Position numbers and translations under genes: made by a program. DNA of 48,362 nucleotides, taken from positions 1,628,176-1,676,537 of the forward strand of contig WLWN01000001.1 of assembly GCA_012103575.1 (NCBI GenBank), given 5' to 3'. Shown in pieces: positions 9,841 through 18,268 of the stretch. Position 1 is the stretch's first letter; the number at the start of each line of letters is the position of its first letter. Source of the stretch: Kiritimatiellia bacterium. Lineage in GTDB: Bacteria > Verrucomicrobiota > Kiritimatiellia > WLWN01. The notes beneath the pieces were generated by a model. The model was not told the DNA's origin. It saw nothing but the letters and a program-made list of their open reading frames with translations, and searched no databases.

Positions 9841-10003
9841 CCTGGATCCGTCAGTTAAACGTGGGATTTCTGTGCGAATGCTTTGGAGGCAAAAGGTTGC
9901 AAAAAAACGCAGGCGCACCCGCTGGGTGCGTCGAGGCTTTTTTGTAATTCCTTTTGGCCCAAATGGTTCGTGCAGAAAACCGCGTTTAACTGACGGATCC
10001 AGG
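9841..10003 (-). mobile_element. 163-bp palindromic MITE, copy 1
   Basis: The ends are perfect 21-bp inverted repeats beginning CCTGGATCCGTCAG, one base different from the 14-bp IS1380 ends in this window. The two halves are also similar to each other over nearly their full length, so the whole element can fold into one long hairpin. The tip is GCACCC-GCT-GGGTGC with a T-run on one side and an A-run on the other. A 5-bp duplication, ATCAT, flanks it (9836-9840 and 10004-10008). Other copies: 16489-16651 and 31211-31373. Confidence 0.9.
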
Positions 10004-10066
10004 ATCATCTTTTCCTCGAATCTTTATTAACATCCATCGTATAAACATATCTTGTCCTCGTATCTC

Positions 10067-10618
10067 TTACTGGTAAGGAAATGAAGGTGGGTTTCTTTTG
10101 GATTCATTTTTTCCTCGAAACAACATATGAGAACCCCATTTCAACAAACCGAAAAGAAAAATAATGATTGTAACTAAAAAGAAGATTGAACCTCCAAAAA
10201 ACAACCAAATGCGTGTTTTTTCAATGATTAAAACAAAAACAAACGTCATCGCAATGATTGTGGCTAATCCGTAAATCCGATCAAATCCTGGAATATGATC
10301 GAAAGAGATATTTTTTTTCATAAGAACCAATGTCACGACCATTGAAAGGATCGGTAGAAAATAGACGAGCATATTCACATTCATTAAGTTTGATTTTGTG
10401 AAAAATAGGGCATACGCAATCAGAACGATCGACAGCATTCCCGGAAAAGCCACTAGATAAATGATAACGGTATACACATACCGCCAAGGTGACACAGCCA
10501 TAATCGTACGGCGATGAAGCATGGGTAATACAAGCACTGTGCCTGGAAACAGGGCAAAGATTAGCAATAGAATAGCCGGATTATTCCCCGCGATTTCAAT
10601 CATCTCATTTAACGTCAT
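10067..10618 (-). CDS. Multi-pass membrane protein of the PspA operon, unknown function
   Basis: A 183-residue protein with about five hydrophobic segments (near residues 17-36, 47-71, 83-100, 117-133 and 139-163) and a basic, proline-rich C-terminal tail. I do not recognise a family. It starts 10 bases after the stop of the spermidine-synthase-like gene, whose stop region supplies the ribosome-binding site (AGAGGAAAAAG), so the two are translationally close. Its place between the aminopropyltransferase and the channel suggests a membrane partner in the same system, which is inference only. Confidence 0.75.
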   Translation of the reverse strand: MTLNEMIEIAGNNPAILLLIFALFPGTVLVLPMLHRRTIMAVSPWRYVYTVIIYLVAFPGMLSIVLIAYALFFTKSNLMNVNMLVYFLPILSMVVTLVLMKKNISFDHIPGFDRIYGLATIIAMTFVFVLIIEKTRIWLFFGGSIFFLVTIIIFLFGLLKWGSHMLFRGKNESKRNPPSFPYQ

Positions 10619-10628
10619 TCTTTTTCCT

Positions 10629-12185
10629 CTATTTCCAGTTCCGCCACCCTTTTAAATAATAGTTTAAGACAATAGGATCATCTAAGGTACTGAAATTTTT
10701 GTTTTCCTCCAAGAGGTCCTTTTCAAAGATAAACAAGGACTGAATGATATCTTTTTCTAAATATTTTGTCTGAACAGAAAGAGGCGCTTCATGGGGTCGA
10801 TACTTAATATTGGATGCCATAACAAATCCCCAATCTCCAAATGAAGGAACGTTCACATGATATGGATACACGTTTAAAAACCCCGCCTCTTTAACGGTAT
10901 TTTTAATGCACCAAAAAGCTTCTTTCGCAAAAAATGGACTGGTGGCTTGTGTAACAAAAACGCCGGTTTTTGATAATCTGGATTTAACGAGCTGAAAAAA
11001 TTCCTTGCTATAGAGCCTCGCTAAAGAAACATTATTGGGGTCAGGCAGATCCGCAATAATAATATCAAAAAGGCGATATATTTTGCCTAAATAAACAAAA
11101 GCATCTTCATGAGTAACCTGAACTCGTGGATCCTCTAGACTCCTATTATTGAGAACCTTTAAATGATGATCGGTTCGCCCTATTCTGGTTATTTCAGGAT
11201 CTAGATCGACTAAATCTATCTTTTCAACTTCAGGATATTTGAGGACTTCTCTGGCAACCAAGCCATCCCCACCTCCTAGAATAAGGATATTTTTCTTGTG
11301 GGAAGTAAGTCCTAGAGGGATATGGACCAAGGGTTCATGATATCGATATTCATCAATACTTGAAAACTGAAGATTGCCATCCAGAAAGAGGCGGAGATCT
11401 TTCTTATTTCTTGTCATAACAATTTTTTGAAACTTACTTTGACGGGAGAATATAATTTGATCTTCGTAAAGGCGATTACTCCAATGTTTCAGGAAATAGT
11501 GGGCCGCAAAAAAGAACGAACATAAAAGGGTGCAAACGAAAATCAACCCGCCAACATACTTTTTAAAATCTCGCCCTTTTAGCTGATTCGAAAAACACCA
11601 CACATTAAGCACACCTATTCCCATATTTATAATACCAAAAAATAGCGCACTTCTAAACGTCCCCAATAGAGGCAGCAAAATAAACGGAAAGATCAGCGTC
11701 GCTACTAATGCCCCCAAATAATCGACAGATAAAACGTTTGAAATATTGAATTTCAGCAAATAATGTTTCTCCATGATTCTTGTTAAAAGAGGAATTTCCA
11801 AGCCAATTAAAACACCAATGCTTAAAATCAGAAACACCATGACAAGATAGTAGGCATGGGTAAAAGCATAGGCAAAATAGAGGATGGGCACACTCATGCC
11901 GCCCAGGAATCCTAAGAAAATTTCTAACCCGATAAACTTCGATAGAAGATTTTTGTTAATCAGGCGAGAAATGTATGAACCGAATCCCATAGCCGCCATA
12001 TAAAGGCCAATGGTTATAGAAAACTGCCGAATGCTATCTCCGAGGAAATAAGAAGAGACGGTGCTGATTAATAACTCATAGATGATTGAGCAAAGACCCG
12101 CTATAAAGGTCGAAACAATAAGAATAAAAGATTCTTTACTGGAAGTCTTTTTGGGAAGTTCGATAGAATAAGACAGATCGGGCAC
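10629..12185 (-). CDS. Spermidine-synthase-like protein with N-terminal membrane domain
   Basis: 518 residues. Residues 1 to about 230 form a set of membrane helices, as in membrane-bound polyamine aminopropyltransferases. The soluble C-terminal part has the Rossmann SAM-type site NILILGGGDGLVAREVL, the acidic LVDLDPEI motif, EDAFVYL, and IIIADLPDPNN in place of the usual D-x-x-D-P catalytic stretch. The family transfers aminopropyl groups from decarboxylated SAM; the substrate of this branch is not established. The GTG start overlaps the TAG of the upstream gene (TAGTG), which implies coupled translation. Similar genes travel with PspA and DUF350 in other bacteria (family knowledge). Not a classical cytosolic SpeE. 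Confidence 0.87.
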   Translation of the reverse strand: MPDLSYSIELPKKTSSKESFILIVSTFIAGLCSIIYELLISTVSSYFLGDSIRQFSITIGLYMAAMGFGSYISRLINKNLLSKFIGLEIFLGFLGGMSVPILYFAYAFTHAYYLVMVFLILSIGVLIGLEIPLLTRIMEKHYLLKFNISNVLSVDYLGALVATLIFPFILLPLLGTFRSALFFGIINMGIGVLNVWCFSNQLKGRDFKKYVGGLIFVCTLLCSFFFAAHYFLKHWSNRLYEDQIIFSRQSKFQKIVMTRNKKDLRLFLDGNLQFSSIDEYRYHEPLVHIPLGLTSHKKNILILGGGDGLVAREVLKYPEVEKIDLVDLDPEITRIGRTDHHLKVLNNRSLEDPRVQVTHEDAFVYLGKIYRLFDIIIADLPDPNNVSLARLYSKEFFQLVKSRLSKTGVFVTQATSPFFAKEAFWCIKNTVKEAGFLNVYPYHVNVPSFGDWGFVMASNIKYRPHEAPLSVQTKYLEKDIIQSLFIFEKDLLEENKNFSTLDDPIVLNYYLKGWRNWK

Positions 12186-12427
12186 TATTTACCCCCATGT
12201 ATCCCGCCTCCCTGGTGAGTAGGACCACTTGTACTACCTTTTCTTACAGAAGGACCTGAAGGATAATATCGGGGACCTGACCCCCAATACCAAAGAGATG
12301 GGCCACGATGATAACCGCGATAACCCGCATAGCCCCATCCTCGAAAACTCAACGATAAGAGCAAAAAAAAGATGATCGGCAACACGATGAACAACCCTAT
12401 AACCATACTTCCGCTTTTATTATTCAT
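12185..12427 (-). CDS. Small membrane protein with Gly/Tyr/Ser-rich tail
   Basis: 80 residues: a single membrane helix (SMVIGLFIVLPIIFFLLLSL) and then a tail rich in Gly, Tyr, Arg and Pro (GYAGYRGYHRGPSLWYWGSG) ending QGGGIHGGK. Nothing in it points to an enzyme. The stop TAG overlaps the GTG start of the aminopropyltransferase gene, and it starts 9 bases after the previous gene, so it is part of the operon. The repetitive polar tail could bind a partner at the membrane (inference). Confidence 0.72.
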   Translation of the reverse strand: MNNKSGSMVIGLFIVLPIIFFLLLSLSFRGWGYAGYRGYHRGPSLWYWGSGPRYYPSGPSVRKGSTSGPTHQGGGIHGGK

Positions 12428-12436
12428 GATTTTGTA

Positions 12437-12976
12437 TTAACTCCCTAAAGAAGAATGCTTCGCTCGTTGATAAAAAATGATTCCTAAAATTAAAGAAATA
12501 ATACTTCCCCAGAAGAATGGAAGCGCACTCCCCGCCTTTTTATTAACGGTCACATAGAGAGGACTGCTTACACCAGGCGACTTTTCAACCTCAAAGTTTA
12601 GAAAATAAGTTCCTTCTTTAGGGACTGTAAGTTTTAGATCAAAGCTCGTTACACTTTCTTTCCAATACCCTTCAGCATCACGACCCGACTCTGTCCAAAG
12701 TTGTTTTCCAAAGCCAAATAAATATTTTTTTTGTTCATCCAATAATTCACCCGTGACAGAACTCCACTCTCTATCTCGCACGTCCTGTTTCACTTTAATG
12801 AGATAAACGGATCTGTCTTTGGCAACTTTCAGAGGACCTATTATACCCCCTTTAGCAGGCAACGTTTTGCTGATTTCTTTCCCTCGACCTATATTGAAAA
12901 AAAATGACATGACAAGACATAAAAGACCAAATCCAACCAAAATCACTGCATTTCTTGTCTGTTCTTTTTTATCCAC
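12437..12976 (-). CDS. Membrane protein with large extracytoplasmic domain, unknown function
   Basis: 179 residues: a helix near the N-terminus (AVILVGFGLLCLVMSFFF), about 115 residues rich in beta-type sequence, and a second helix near the C-terminus (LPFFWGSIISLILGIIFYQ). The middle domain (YLIKVKQDVRDREWSSV, KLTVPKEGTYFLNFEVEK) is probably a beta-sandwich outside the cytoplasm. No catalytic motif is visible. The ends of this gene abut DUF350 upstream and the small Gly/Tyr-rich gene downstream. Confidence 0.75.
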   Translation of the reverse strand: MDKKEQTRNAVILVGFGLLCLVMSFFFNIGRGKEISKTLPAKGGIIGPLKVAKDRSVYLIKVKQDVRDREWSSVTGELLDEQKKYLFGFGKQLWTESGRDAEGYWKESVTSFDLKLTVPKEGTYFLNFEVEKSPGVSSPLYVTVNKKAGSALPFFWGSIISLILGIIFYQRAKHSSLGS

Positions 12977-13000
12977 TATGCACCTTATCTAAAACTCAGT

Positions 13001-13846
13001 TTATGACACCACGAAAAACAAAATAACGGAAAATCCAATCATCACAAGCGCCTCAAGGATCCCTGCTCCCAAGTTTTGATCATGTGTAATCTCACGATTA
13101 AGATCAGACTTAGGAATAATCACTTTGTCAAAAAAGAGTCGGACAATTGGGAACAGAATAAATATCAATAAGGCGTCTAACCCAAAAGTCTTTAGGTTAT
13201 GTGACCAACTGACAAAATCACCTGAGGCTCCCTTCATTAAAATGACTCCTAATGAAATCAAAGCGCCGCCAAATGCTACACCTGCGGCTACATTATCCTT
13301 TTCAAGTTCAGTATGCACATCAAAAGGAGTGATGACGTTATACATCCATGTAAACAGAATTAATGCAAATTGGCCTAGAAGAAAAAACGCTAAAGCCGTT
13401 ACAAGGCCGCCTCCCAAACCACTAATAGCGCCTGCAACAATTAATCCAGAGGCGATATAGGAAGCAAATTGAACGGCCCCTGTTCCCACATTTCTATCTG
13501 TAATGATTTCTTTTACATTTGAAAATTTGTAAAGAATGAATTTGTCATTGATCCATCGGGAACCATTCAGAAGAAGTATGCCTAAAATTGAATATCCCCC
13601 CACCGTAACCACATCTTGAAAGAGACCTTTAGAAGGGCCTACAAGGGCTCCTACATAAACAATCGTCGTCGCTACAAAATAACCGCCGATACTAACGGAA
13701 AACGCAATATTATCTTTTTGGGTAAGCTCATCATCGACACTAAAAGGGGTCACCCAATCATTGACCATTTTAGAAAAAAGCATGAGGCCCATGAACAAAA
13801 GGATCAGACTACCATCGTATACTATTTGATAACCCAAGGTATCCAT
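13001..13846 (-). CDS. DUF350 (YjfL-like) membrane protein, two tandem repeats
   Basis: 281 residues with two similar halves of about 140, each with several membrane helices. The paired motifs TPFSVDDELTQKDNIAFSVSIGGYF (first half) and TPFDVHTELEKDNVAAGVAFGGALI (second half) show the internal duplication and are typical of DUF350. This family is associated with PspA and is represented by E. coli YjfL. Its activity is unknown. It starts 6 bases after the DUF4178 gene, with the GGAAAAA of that gene's stop region as ribosome-binding site. Confidence 0.88.
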   Translation of the reverse strand: MDTLGYQIVYDGSLILLFMGLMLFSKMVNDWVTPFSVDDELTQKDNIAFSVSIGGYFVATTIVYVGALVGPSKGLFQDVVTVGGYSILGILLLNGSRWINDKFILYKFSNVKEIITDRNVGTGAVQFASYIASGLIVAGAISGLGGGLVTALAFFLLGQFALILFTWMYNVITPFDVHTELEKDNVAAGVAFGGALISLGVILMKGASGDFVSWSHNLKTFGLDALLIFILFPIVRLFFDKVIIPKSDLNREITHDQNLGAGILEALVMIGFSVILFFVVS

Positions 13847-13852
13847 TTTTTC

Positions 13853-14482
13853 CTATGTTTTGAGGCTATACACTTTTATCTGCGAAGACTTTATATACTC
13901 ACTATAGGAAACGTCGTAGCTGGCATCTTCCCACTTTTCGACGCTAATCATATGTTCTTCATCATCACTCTCAAAATCCCAGTAGTAGACTTTTTCCGCA
14001 TTACTTTGTTCACTGTGTCGCAAGAAGGTCGCCTCTCCAGAATCATCATAGCTATACTTTTGGCCCTCAAAAGTAAATTCGCCCTCCTTGTCATCATCGA
14101 TTCGTTGCAACTCTTTTTTATTCAGACTGATATCGGAAAGTTTTAATTTTCTCAACGTAATTGAAACGTCTAACTCGTCACCTTCTTCAAGTTCAATCCA
14201 AACCTTTCTAGTGCCACTCTCACCCTCCAATTCGTGCCAGGTATCCCCCCCTTCACGATAAACGTGTTTAGCCATGATATTGACATCAAAATCTTCCATA
14301 TCAGGTCCGACGGTGTTAAGCTGAATAACGCCACCAGGTCCTACATTTTCAATTCTTAATTCTTCCTTTGAATAGGGCGTAAATTTTTCATCTTTTACGT
14401 CCTTTGGTTCCTGCAAAGATTTCCACATCTTGAACATGTAAAACCCACCTACTCCAATAAGTATGATAAGAATAAACCACAT
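13853..14482 (-). CDS. DUF4178 (YjfK-like) protein
   Basis: 209 residues. One N-terminal membrane helix (MWFILIILIGVGGFYMFKMW) is followed by a soluble beta-rich domain: GPGGVIQLNTVGPDMEDFDV, HELEGESGTRKVWIELEEGD, and KVYYWDFESDDEEHMISVEKWED, the W-E-rich region typical of DUF4178. In E. coli the matching gene yjfK lies between a PspA paralogue and a DUF350 gene, as here. The molecular role is unknown. A 161-bp gap separates it from pspA. The gap holds no gene that I can see. Confidence 0.85.
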   Translation of the reverse strand: MWFILIILIGVGGFYMFKMWKSLQEPKDVKDEKFTPYSKEELRIENVGPGGVIQLNTVGPDMEDFDVNIMAKHVYREGGDTWHELEGESGTRKVWIELEEGDELDVSITLRKLKLSDISLNKKELQRIDDDKEGEFTFEGQKYSYDDSGEATFLRHSEQSNAEKVYYWDFESDDEEHMISVEKWEDASYDVSYSEYIKSSQIKVYSLKT

Positions 14483-14643
14483 TATTTAAATTATACTCCT
14501 ACTGAGTTCTCCTGCAAAACGAATTGATAAACGATAACGCGTCTTGTGGCGCTACTACAAACGCTTATAAACATATAGGTGAAAGCTATTTGATGGTTTG
14601 GAGCAGCCGCGCAAGCGGTGTTGTTTTGCGCCAGAGGCCTCTG

Positions 14644-15351
14644 TTATTTGTTGATGCCCATTTTAGCTTTTAAGGCGGCAAGAGAATCTGATGCCGTGGG
14701 TGTCTCCCCCTTCAGAGCGCTCTCTATTTCGTTATCAATGCTCTTGTCGATTTGAGCGATCTCGCCATAAGATTCAGCCAACGCCTCTTCTTCAGCAACC
14801 TTATCTTTCATCTTTTCCAACATAGCCACCGTTCCATTGGAGTCTACTTTAGCCATTTGAGCATTAAGTTTCTTTGTAGCAACGCTGACTTTTGCTCTCG
14901 CTTTAAGAGACGCTGTTTCATTTTCCCACTTACTGATCTGCCCCTTTAAATGCTGAATGTTAGACTCCAACTTAGCAATGTGCCCTTCTTGATGTTGCGT
15001 ATCTTTCAATAAAGATGTAGCTCGTTTAAAAACTTCCTCTTTTTTGTTAAGAGCTTCCATAGCCAATCGATCCGCCTCCACATTATCAAGGTTACCACTT
15101 TCGCCTTTTTTCAAAAGAAGCATGGCTTTCTTTTCGTAGTCTGAAGCTATTTCCTTTTTTTCGGCCGCTTCACGTTTTCCTCGAATCGCCAACGCTTTTA
15201 CTTCGGCTAAGCTTTTCAAACTGGCTTCTAAATCTTTTTTCAAATCCCGAATACCTTGTTCGGTCATTTTAATAGGATCCTCAAAACGATCTAATGCTGA
15301 ATGGGCCTCGGATTGACCCCATTTAAACATTCTTCTAAATATACTTGCCAT
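14644..15351 (-). CDS. pspA: PspA/IM30-family phage-shock protein
   Basis: 235 residues, nearly all predicted coiled coil. The start MASIFRRMFKWGQSEAHSAL and the segment DRFEDPIKMTEQGIRDLKKDLE match the amphipathic N-terminal helix and helix 1 of PspA/IM30. These proteins assemble on the inner membrane and counter damage or proton leak (family knowledge). The C-terminal stretch ALKAKMG is also common in the family. The neighbours (DUF2170 upstream, DUF4178 and DUF350 downstream) make it the YjfJ type rather than the PspABC type; no pspF, pspB or pspC is present here. Confidence 0.93.
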   Translation of the reverse strand: MASIFRRMFKWGQSEAHSALDRFEDPIKMTEQGIRDLKKDLEASLKSLAEVKALAIRGKREAAEKKEIASDYEKKAMLLLKKGESGNLDNVEADRLAMEALNKKEEVFKRATSLLKDTQHQEGHIAKLESNIQHLKGQISKWENETASLKARAKVSVATKKLNAQMAKVDSNGTVAMLEKMKDKVAEEEALAESYGEIAQIDKSIDNEIESALKGETPTASDSLAALKAKMGINK

Positions 15352-15387
15352 GATAAACTCCCTTCATATTTTTACTTCGTTCGCAAA

Positions 15388-15783
15388 TTATGACTTCGCG
15401 AATTTTATTATATCTTCTGAGTACTCCGCCATTGCAACACCCAAAGAATCAATCGAAGCCTCTAATTCGTTTAAGTCAAGATTCTCTAACTGCAGTGTAT
15501 CCCTAAACAAGACCTTTTTTCCTGAATCATCTAAGACAAAAGCGCCATGAACGACCTCTCGATTCCATTGCATTAACTTTTTCAATACCGTAGGGTCATC
15601 ATTCTTGAGTTCAAAAATGAGCTGCTCAAATATTAAGATGGGCGCTTCACAATCAATAACCAAATTTTTTATACCCCTAGATTCGTCCGTAATGACGACG
15701 AGTTCACTATCCGAATCTTCGACGTTTATTTCGTATCCCAACTCAAATAAGTAATTTTTTACTTTTTCCAGGTGATCTGACAT
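15388..15783 (-). CDS. DUF2170 (YjfI-like) protein
   Basis: 131 residues, acidic, with no membrane segment. The C-terminal half LKKLMQWNREVVHGAFVLDD then KVLFRDTLQLENLDLNELEAS is the recognisable part of the family. A YbjN-like relation is an alternative reading. It is the first gene of the minus-strand operon, 36 bases before pspA. In E. coli yjfI precedes yjfJ (pspA-like), yjfK and yjfL in the same order. The 216 bp before it (to the JAMM gene) should hold the divergent promoters; I could not pick a clear sigma site. Confidence 0.82.
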   Translation of the reverse strand: MSDHLEKVKNYLFELGYEINVEDSDSELVVITDESRGIKNLVIDCEAPILIFEQLIFELKNDDPTVLKKLMQWNREVVHGAFVLDDSGKKVLFRDTLQLENLDLNELEASIDSLGVAMAEYSEDIIKFAKS

Positions 15784-16014
15784 TTTTTTGCCTCCAACTT
15801 AGTTCGTAGTGCTTCCGTAAAAACCTATGAGACCATACATTGTCACATTGTCTTAGTCAAAGTGTTTTTTGGATATATTATCCACCGTTAAAAGATGCTC
15901 GATCTTCGATGCTTGATTCTCAACCCTTTATCCCCTACTCTTCAAGTTTCCGTTTTTTAGCCACAGCGAATCAGCCTGTGTTTGAAGAATGTATGATGCA
16001 TGGTTTATACAAAG

Positions 16015-16446
16015 ATGGCCCTTACAATTAAAAAACTTGATCTCGATGCAATCACAAGGCAAGGCATAGAAGCTTTTCCCAACGAGTGTTGTGGATTTTT
16101 AATCGGGGAAGAAACCGAAAAAGGAAACCGATCTGTTATTCAGATTGTCCCCGCGACAAATAATCGAGAAGAGGAGGCACAACACCGACGATTTCTGATC
16201 ACACCAGAAAATGTGATGAAAACTGAAAAATATGCTCGCGAAAAATCTCTAGATATTATTGGATTCTACCATTCGCACCCGAATGCCCCCGCCAGACCGT
16301 CGGATTATGACACGGAGCATGCTTGGCCATGGTATTCATATGTCATTACATCTATCATGAATAGAGAGATAAATGAAACAACATCTTGGATTCTCCAAGA
16401 CGATCGATCAAAATTTAATGAAAAAGAAATTAGTGTAGAGGAATGA
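16015..16446 (+). CDS. JAMM/MPN+ metalloprotease (Mec-like)
   Basis: 143 residues from ATG 16015; an in-frame ATG at 16000 would add five residues, and neither has a strong ribosome-binding site. Glu in AFPNECCGFLIGEE and the zinc motif FYHSHPNAPARPSDYD (H-x-H plus Asp) make a complete JAMM active site. Small bacterial JAMM proteins cut extensions after the diglycine of sulfur-carrier proteins, as Mec does with CysO (family knowledge). The next gene is a MoaD-MoeB-rhodanese fusion, an obvious candidate partner. A palindromic MITE lies between the two genes. Confidence 0.9.
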   Translation: MALTIKKLDLDAITRQGIEAFPNECCGFLIGEETEKGNRSVIQIVPATNNREEEAQHRRFLITPENVMKTEKYAREKSLDIIGFYHSHPNAPARPSDYDTEHAWPWYSYVITSIMNREINETTSWILQDDRSKFNEKEISVEE

Positions 16447-16488
16447 AGGAATTACGAAATACAAATATCGAGATCCGAAACACTCTGA

Positions 16489-16651
16489 CCTGGATCCGTC
16501 AGTTAAACGCGGTTTTCTGCACGAACCATTTGGGCCAAAAGGAATTACAAAAAAGCCTCGACGCACCCAGCGGGTGCGCCTGCGTTTTTTTGCAACCTTT
16601 TGCCTCCAAAGCATTCGCACAGAAATCCCACGTTTAACTGACGGATCCAGG
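16489..16651 (+). mobile_element. 163-bp palindromic MITE, copy 2
   Basis: Same length and ends as copies 1 and 3, inserted in the opposite orientation to copy 1. It lies 42 bp after the JAMM stop and 68 bp before the MoeB-fusion start. The flanks are inverted repeats themselves (CTCTGA before, TCAGAG after, extending to CGAAAC / TTTCG), so it seems to have landed in the centre of an older hairpin. Its central stem-loop with T-runs on both strands could end transcription between the two genes. Confidence 0.9.
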
Positions 16652-16719
16652 TCAGAGTTAGTTTCGTATTTTATTGAAGTTTGCGTAGAGAAAATTATTA
16701 AAAATAGTCGAGGTAAAGA

Positions 16720-18159
16720 ATGGCCATAAACGTTTTAATCCCAACCGCGCTTAGACGCTATGCCGGGAACAAAGATAGCATTATAGTAGAAGGACAAAAA
16801 ATCAGTGAAGCCCTTGAACACTTAGCTCAGGCCCTACCGGACCTAAAGCCCCATTTGTTTTCAGACGACGGAACGTTAAGAAATTTTGTTAATGTGTATG
16901 TAAATGATGAAGATATTCGATATCTTAGCAAAGAAAATACAGCCTTGCAGGATGGGGACGTGGTCACCATTGTCCCTGCTGTGGCTGGCGGAAGTAACGT
17001 TCTAGAAACCCAGGAAACAGAACTTTCAAAGGAAGAAATCGAAAGATATAGCCGACACCTTATCATTCCTAAAGTTGCTGTTCGCGGGCAAAAAAAGCTT
17101 AAACAGGCGAAGGTCCTATGTATTGGAACAGGGGGGCTGGGATCTCCAGTAGCCATGTATCTGGCCGCTGCAGGTGTTGGCCGTATTGGGTTGGTTGACT
17201 TTGATATTGTCGATTACACCAACCTGCAACGACAAATTATTCATGGCACTAAAGATGTGGGCAGATCTAAATTGGAATCGGCCAAAGAGTCGATTCAGGA
17301 TATTAATCCCCATGTCCAGGTCGATCTACATCCCACCATGCTTTCCTCAGATAATGCGCTAAAGATACTTGAACCATACGATATGATAATTGACGGTACC
17401 GATAATTTTCCTACCCGTTATCTTGTTAATGATGCGTGTGTATTGCTGGGCAAACCGAACGTTTATGGAAGCATATTTCGTTTTGAAGGACAGGCCTCAG
17501 TTTTCTGGGCAGGAAAAGGGCCCTGTTACCGGTGCTTATACCCTGAACCTCCTCCTCCAGGACTTGTCCCGAGCTGTGCAGAAGGGGGCGTCTTAGGCAT
17601 TCTCCCCGGCATGATTGGTGTTATCCAAGCAAATGAAGCGGTGAAACTTATCATTGGGCAAGGAGATCCCCTTATCGGCCGACTCTTATTATATGACGCA
17701 CTGGGGATGAAATTTAGGGAGATGAAATTAAAAAAAGATCCTACCTGTCCGCTCTGTGGTGAAAATCCGACGGTTACAGAGCTCATCGATTATGAACATT
17801 TTTGTGGTATTGGCACCGAAGAAGATCAAATTGTTTTGGATGCAGAGGCAATCATCTCTGCACCCGATTTAAAAGAAACGTTAGATACGGATACCATATA
17901 TCTTCTTGATGTTCGAGAACCTCACGAATATGAAATATGCAAATTAGAACATTCCCACCTCATTCCTTTAGGTGAAGTAGAAACTCGTGTCCATGAATTA
18001 GACCGAGATTGGAATATTGTGGCCTACTGCCGTTCGGGTCAACGCAGTGCGCGCGCCGTAAAATTTCTTCGCGAAGCCGGATTCAAAAGCGTAAAAAACC
18101 TAACCGGTGGGATTGTATCATGGGCGAACCAAGTCGACTCGACCATGCCGAAATATTAG
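16720..18159 (+). CDS. moeB: MoaD-MoeB-rhodanese fusion (sulfur carrier, E1-like adenylyltransferase, sulfurtransferase)
   Basis: 479 residues, three domains. Residues 1-91 are a MoaD/ThiS ubiquitin-like fold ending in VAGG (Gly90-Gly91). Residues about 103-350 are an E1-like MoeB/ThiF domain with YSRHLIIPKV, the nucleotide loop GTGGLGSPVAMYLAAAGVG, NLQRQIIH, DGTDNFPTRYLVND, zinc cysteines CYRC and CPLC, and VPSCAEGGVLG. Residues about 370-479 are a rhodanese with active loop CRSGQRSA. The chain would adenylate and thiolate a carrier diglycine. Here the diglycine is internal, so it would need cleavage by a protease such as the JAMM upstream, or else must act on other carriers. Confidence 0.93.
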   Translation: MAINVLIPTALRRYAGNKDSIIVEGQKISEALEHLAQALPDLKPHLFSDDGTLRNFVNVYVNDEDIRYLSKENTALQDGDVVTIVPAVAGGSNVLETQETELSKEEIERYSRHLIIPKVAVRGQKKLKQAKVLCIGTGGLGSPVAMYLAAAGVGRIGLVDFDIVDYTNLQRQIIHGTKDVGRSKLESAKESIQDINPHVQVDLHPTMLSSDNALKILEPYDMIIDGTDNFPTRYLVNDACVLLGKPNVYGSIFRFEGQASVFWAGKGPCYRCLYPEPPPPGLVPSCAEGGVLGILPGMIGVIQANEAVKLIIGQGDPLIGRLLLYDALGMKFREMKLKKDPTCPLCGENPTVTELIDYEHFCGIGTEEDQIVLDAEAIISAPDLKETLDTDTIYLLDVREPHEYEICKLEHSHLIPLGEVETRVHELDRDWNIVAYCRSGQRSARAVKFLREAGFKSVKNLTGGIVSWANQVDSTMPKY

Positions 18160-18268
18160 ACCGCTGAATTTATCACATAAAAGGCTTGTTTTAAAAGAGA
18201 CTTTTCCTAAAGTAGCAGGCTTTCCTAAAAGCAATATTAAACTTCAATGAAGAGGGAGGAATAGAATC

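Noticed and set aside
9787..10008. 73-codon frame across the MITE
   Set aside because: It lies inside the palindromic repeat; the same frame at 16408-16620 shows it is a by-product of repeat sequence.
13616..14146. 176-codon open frame on the plus strand inside the DUF350/DUF4178 genes
   Set aside because: It is antisense to two well-supported genes and shows no family similarity.
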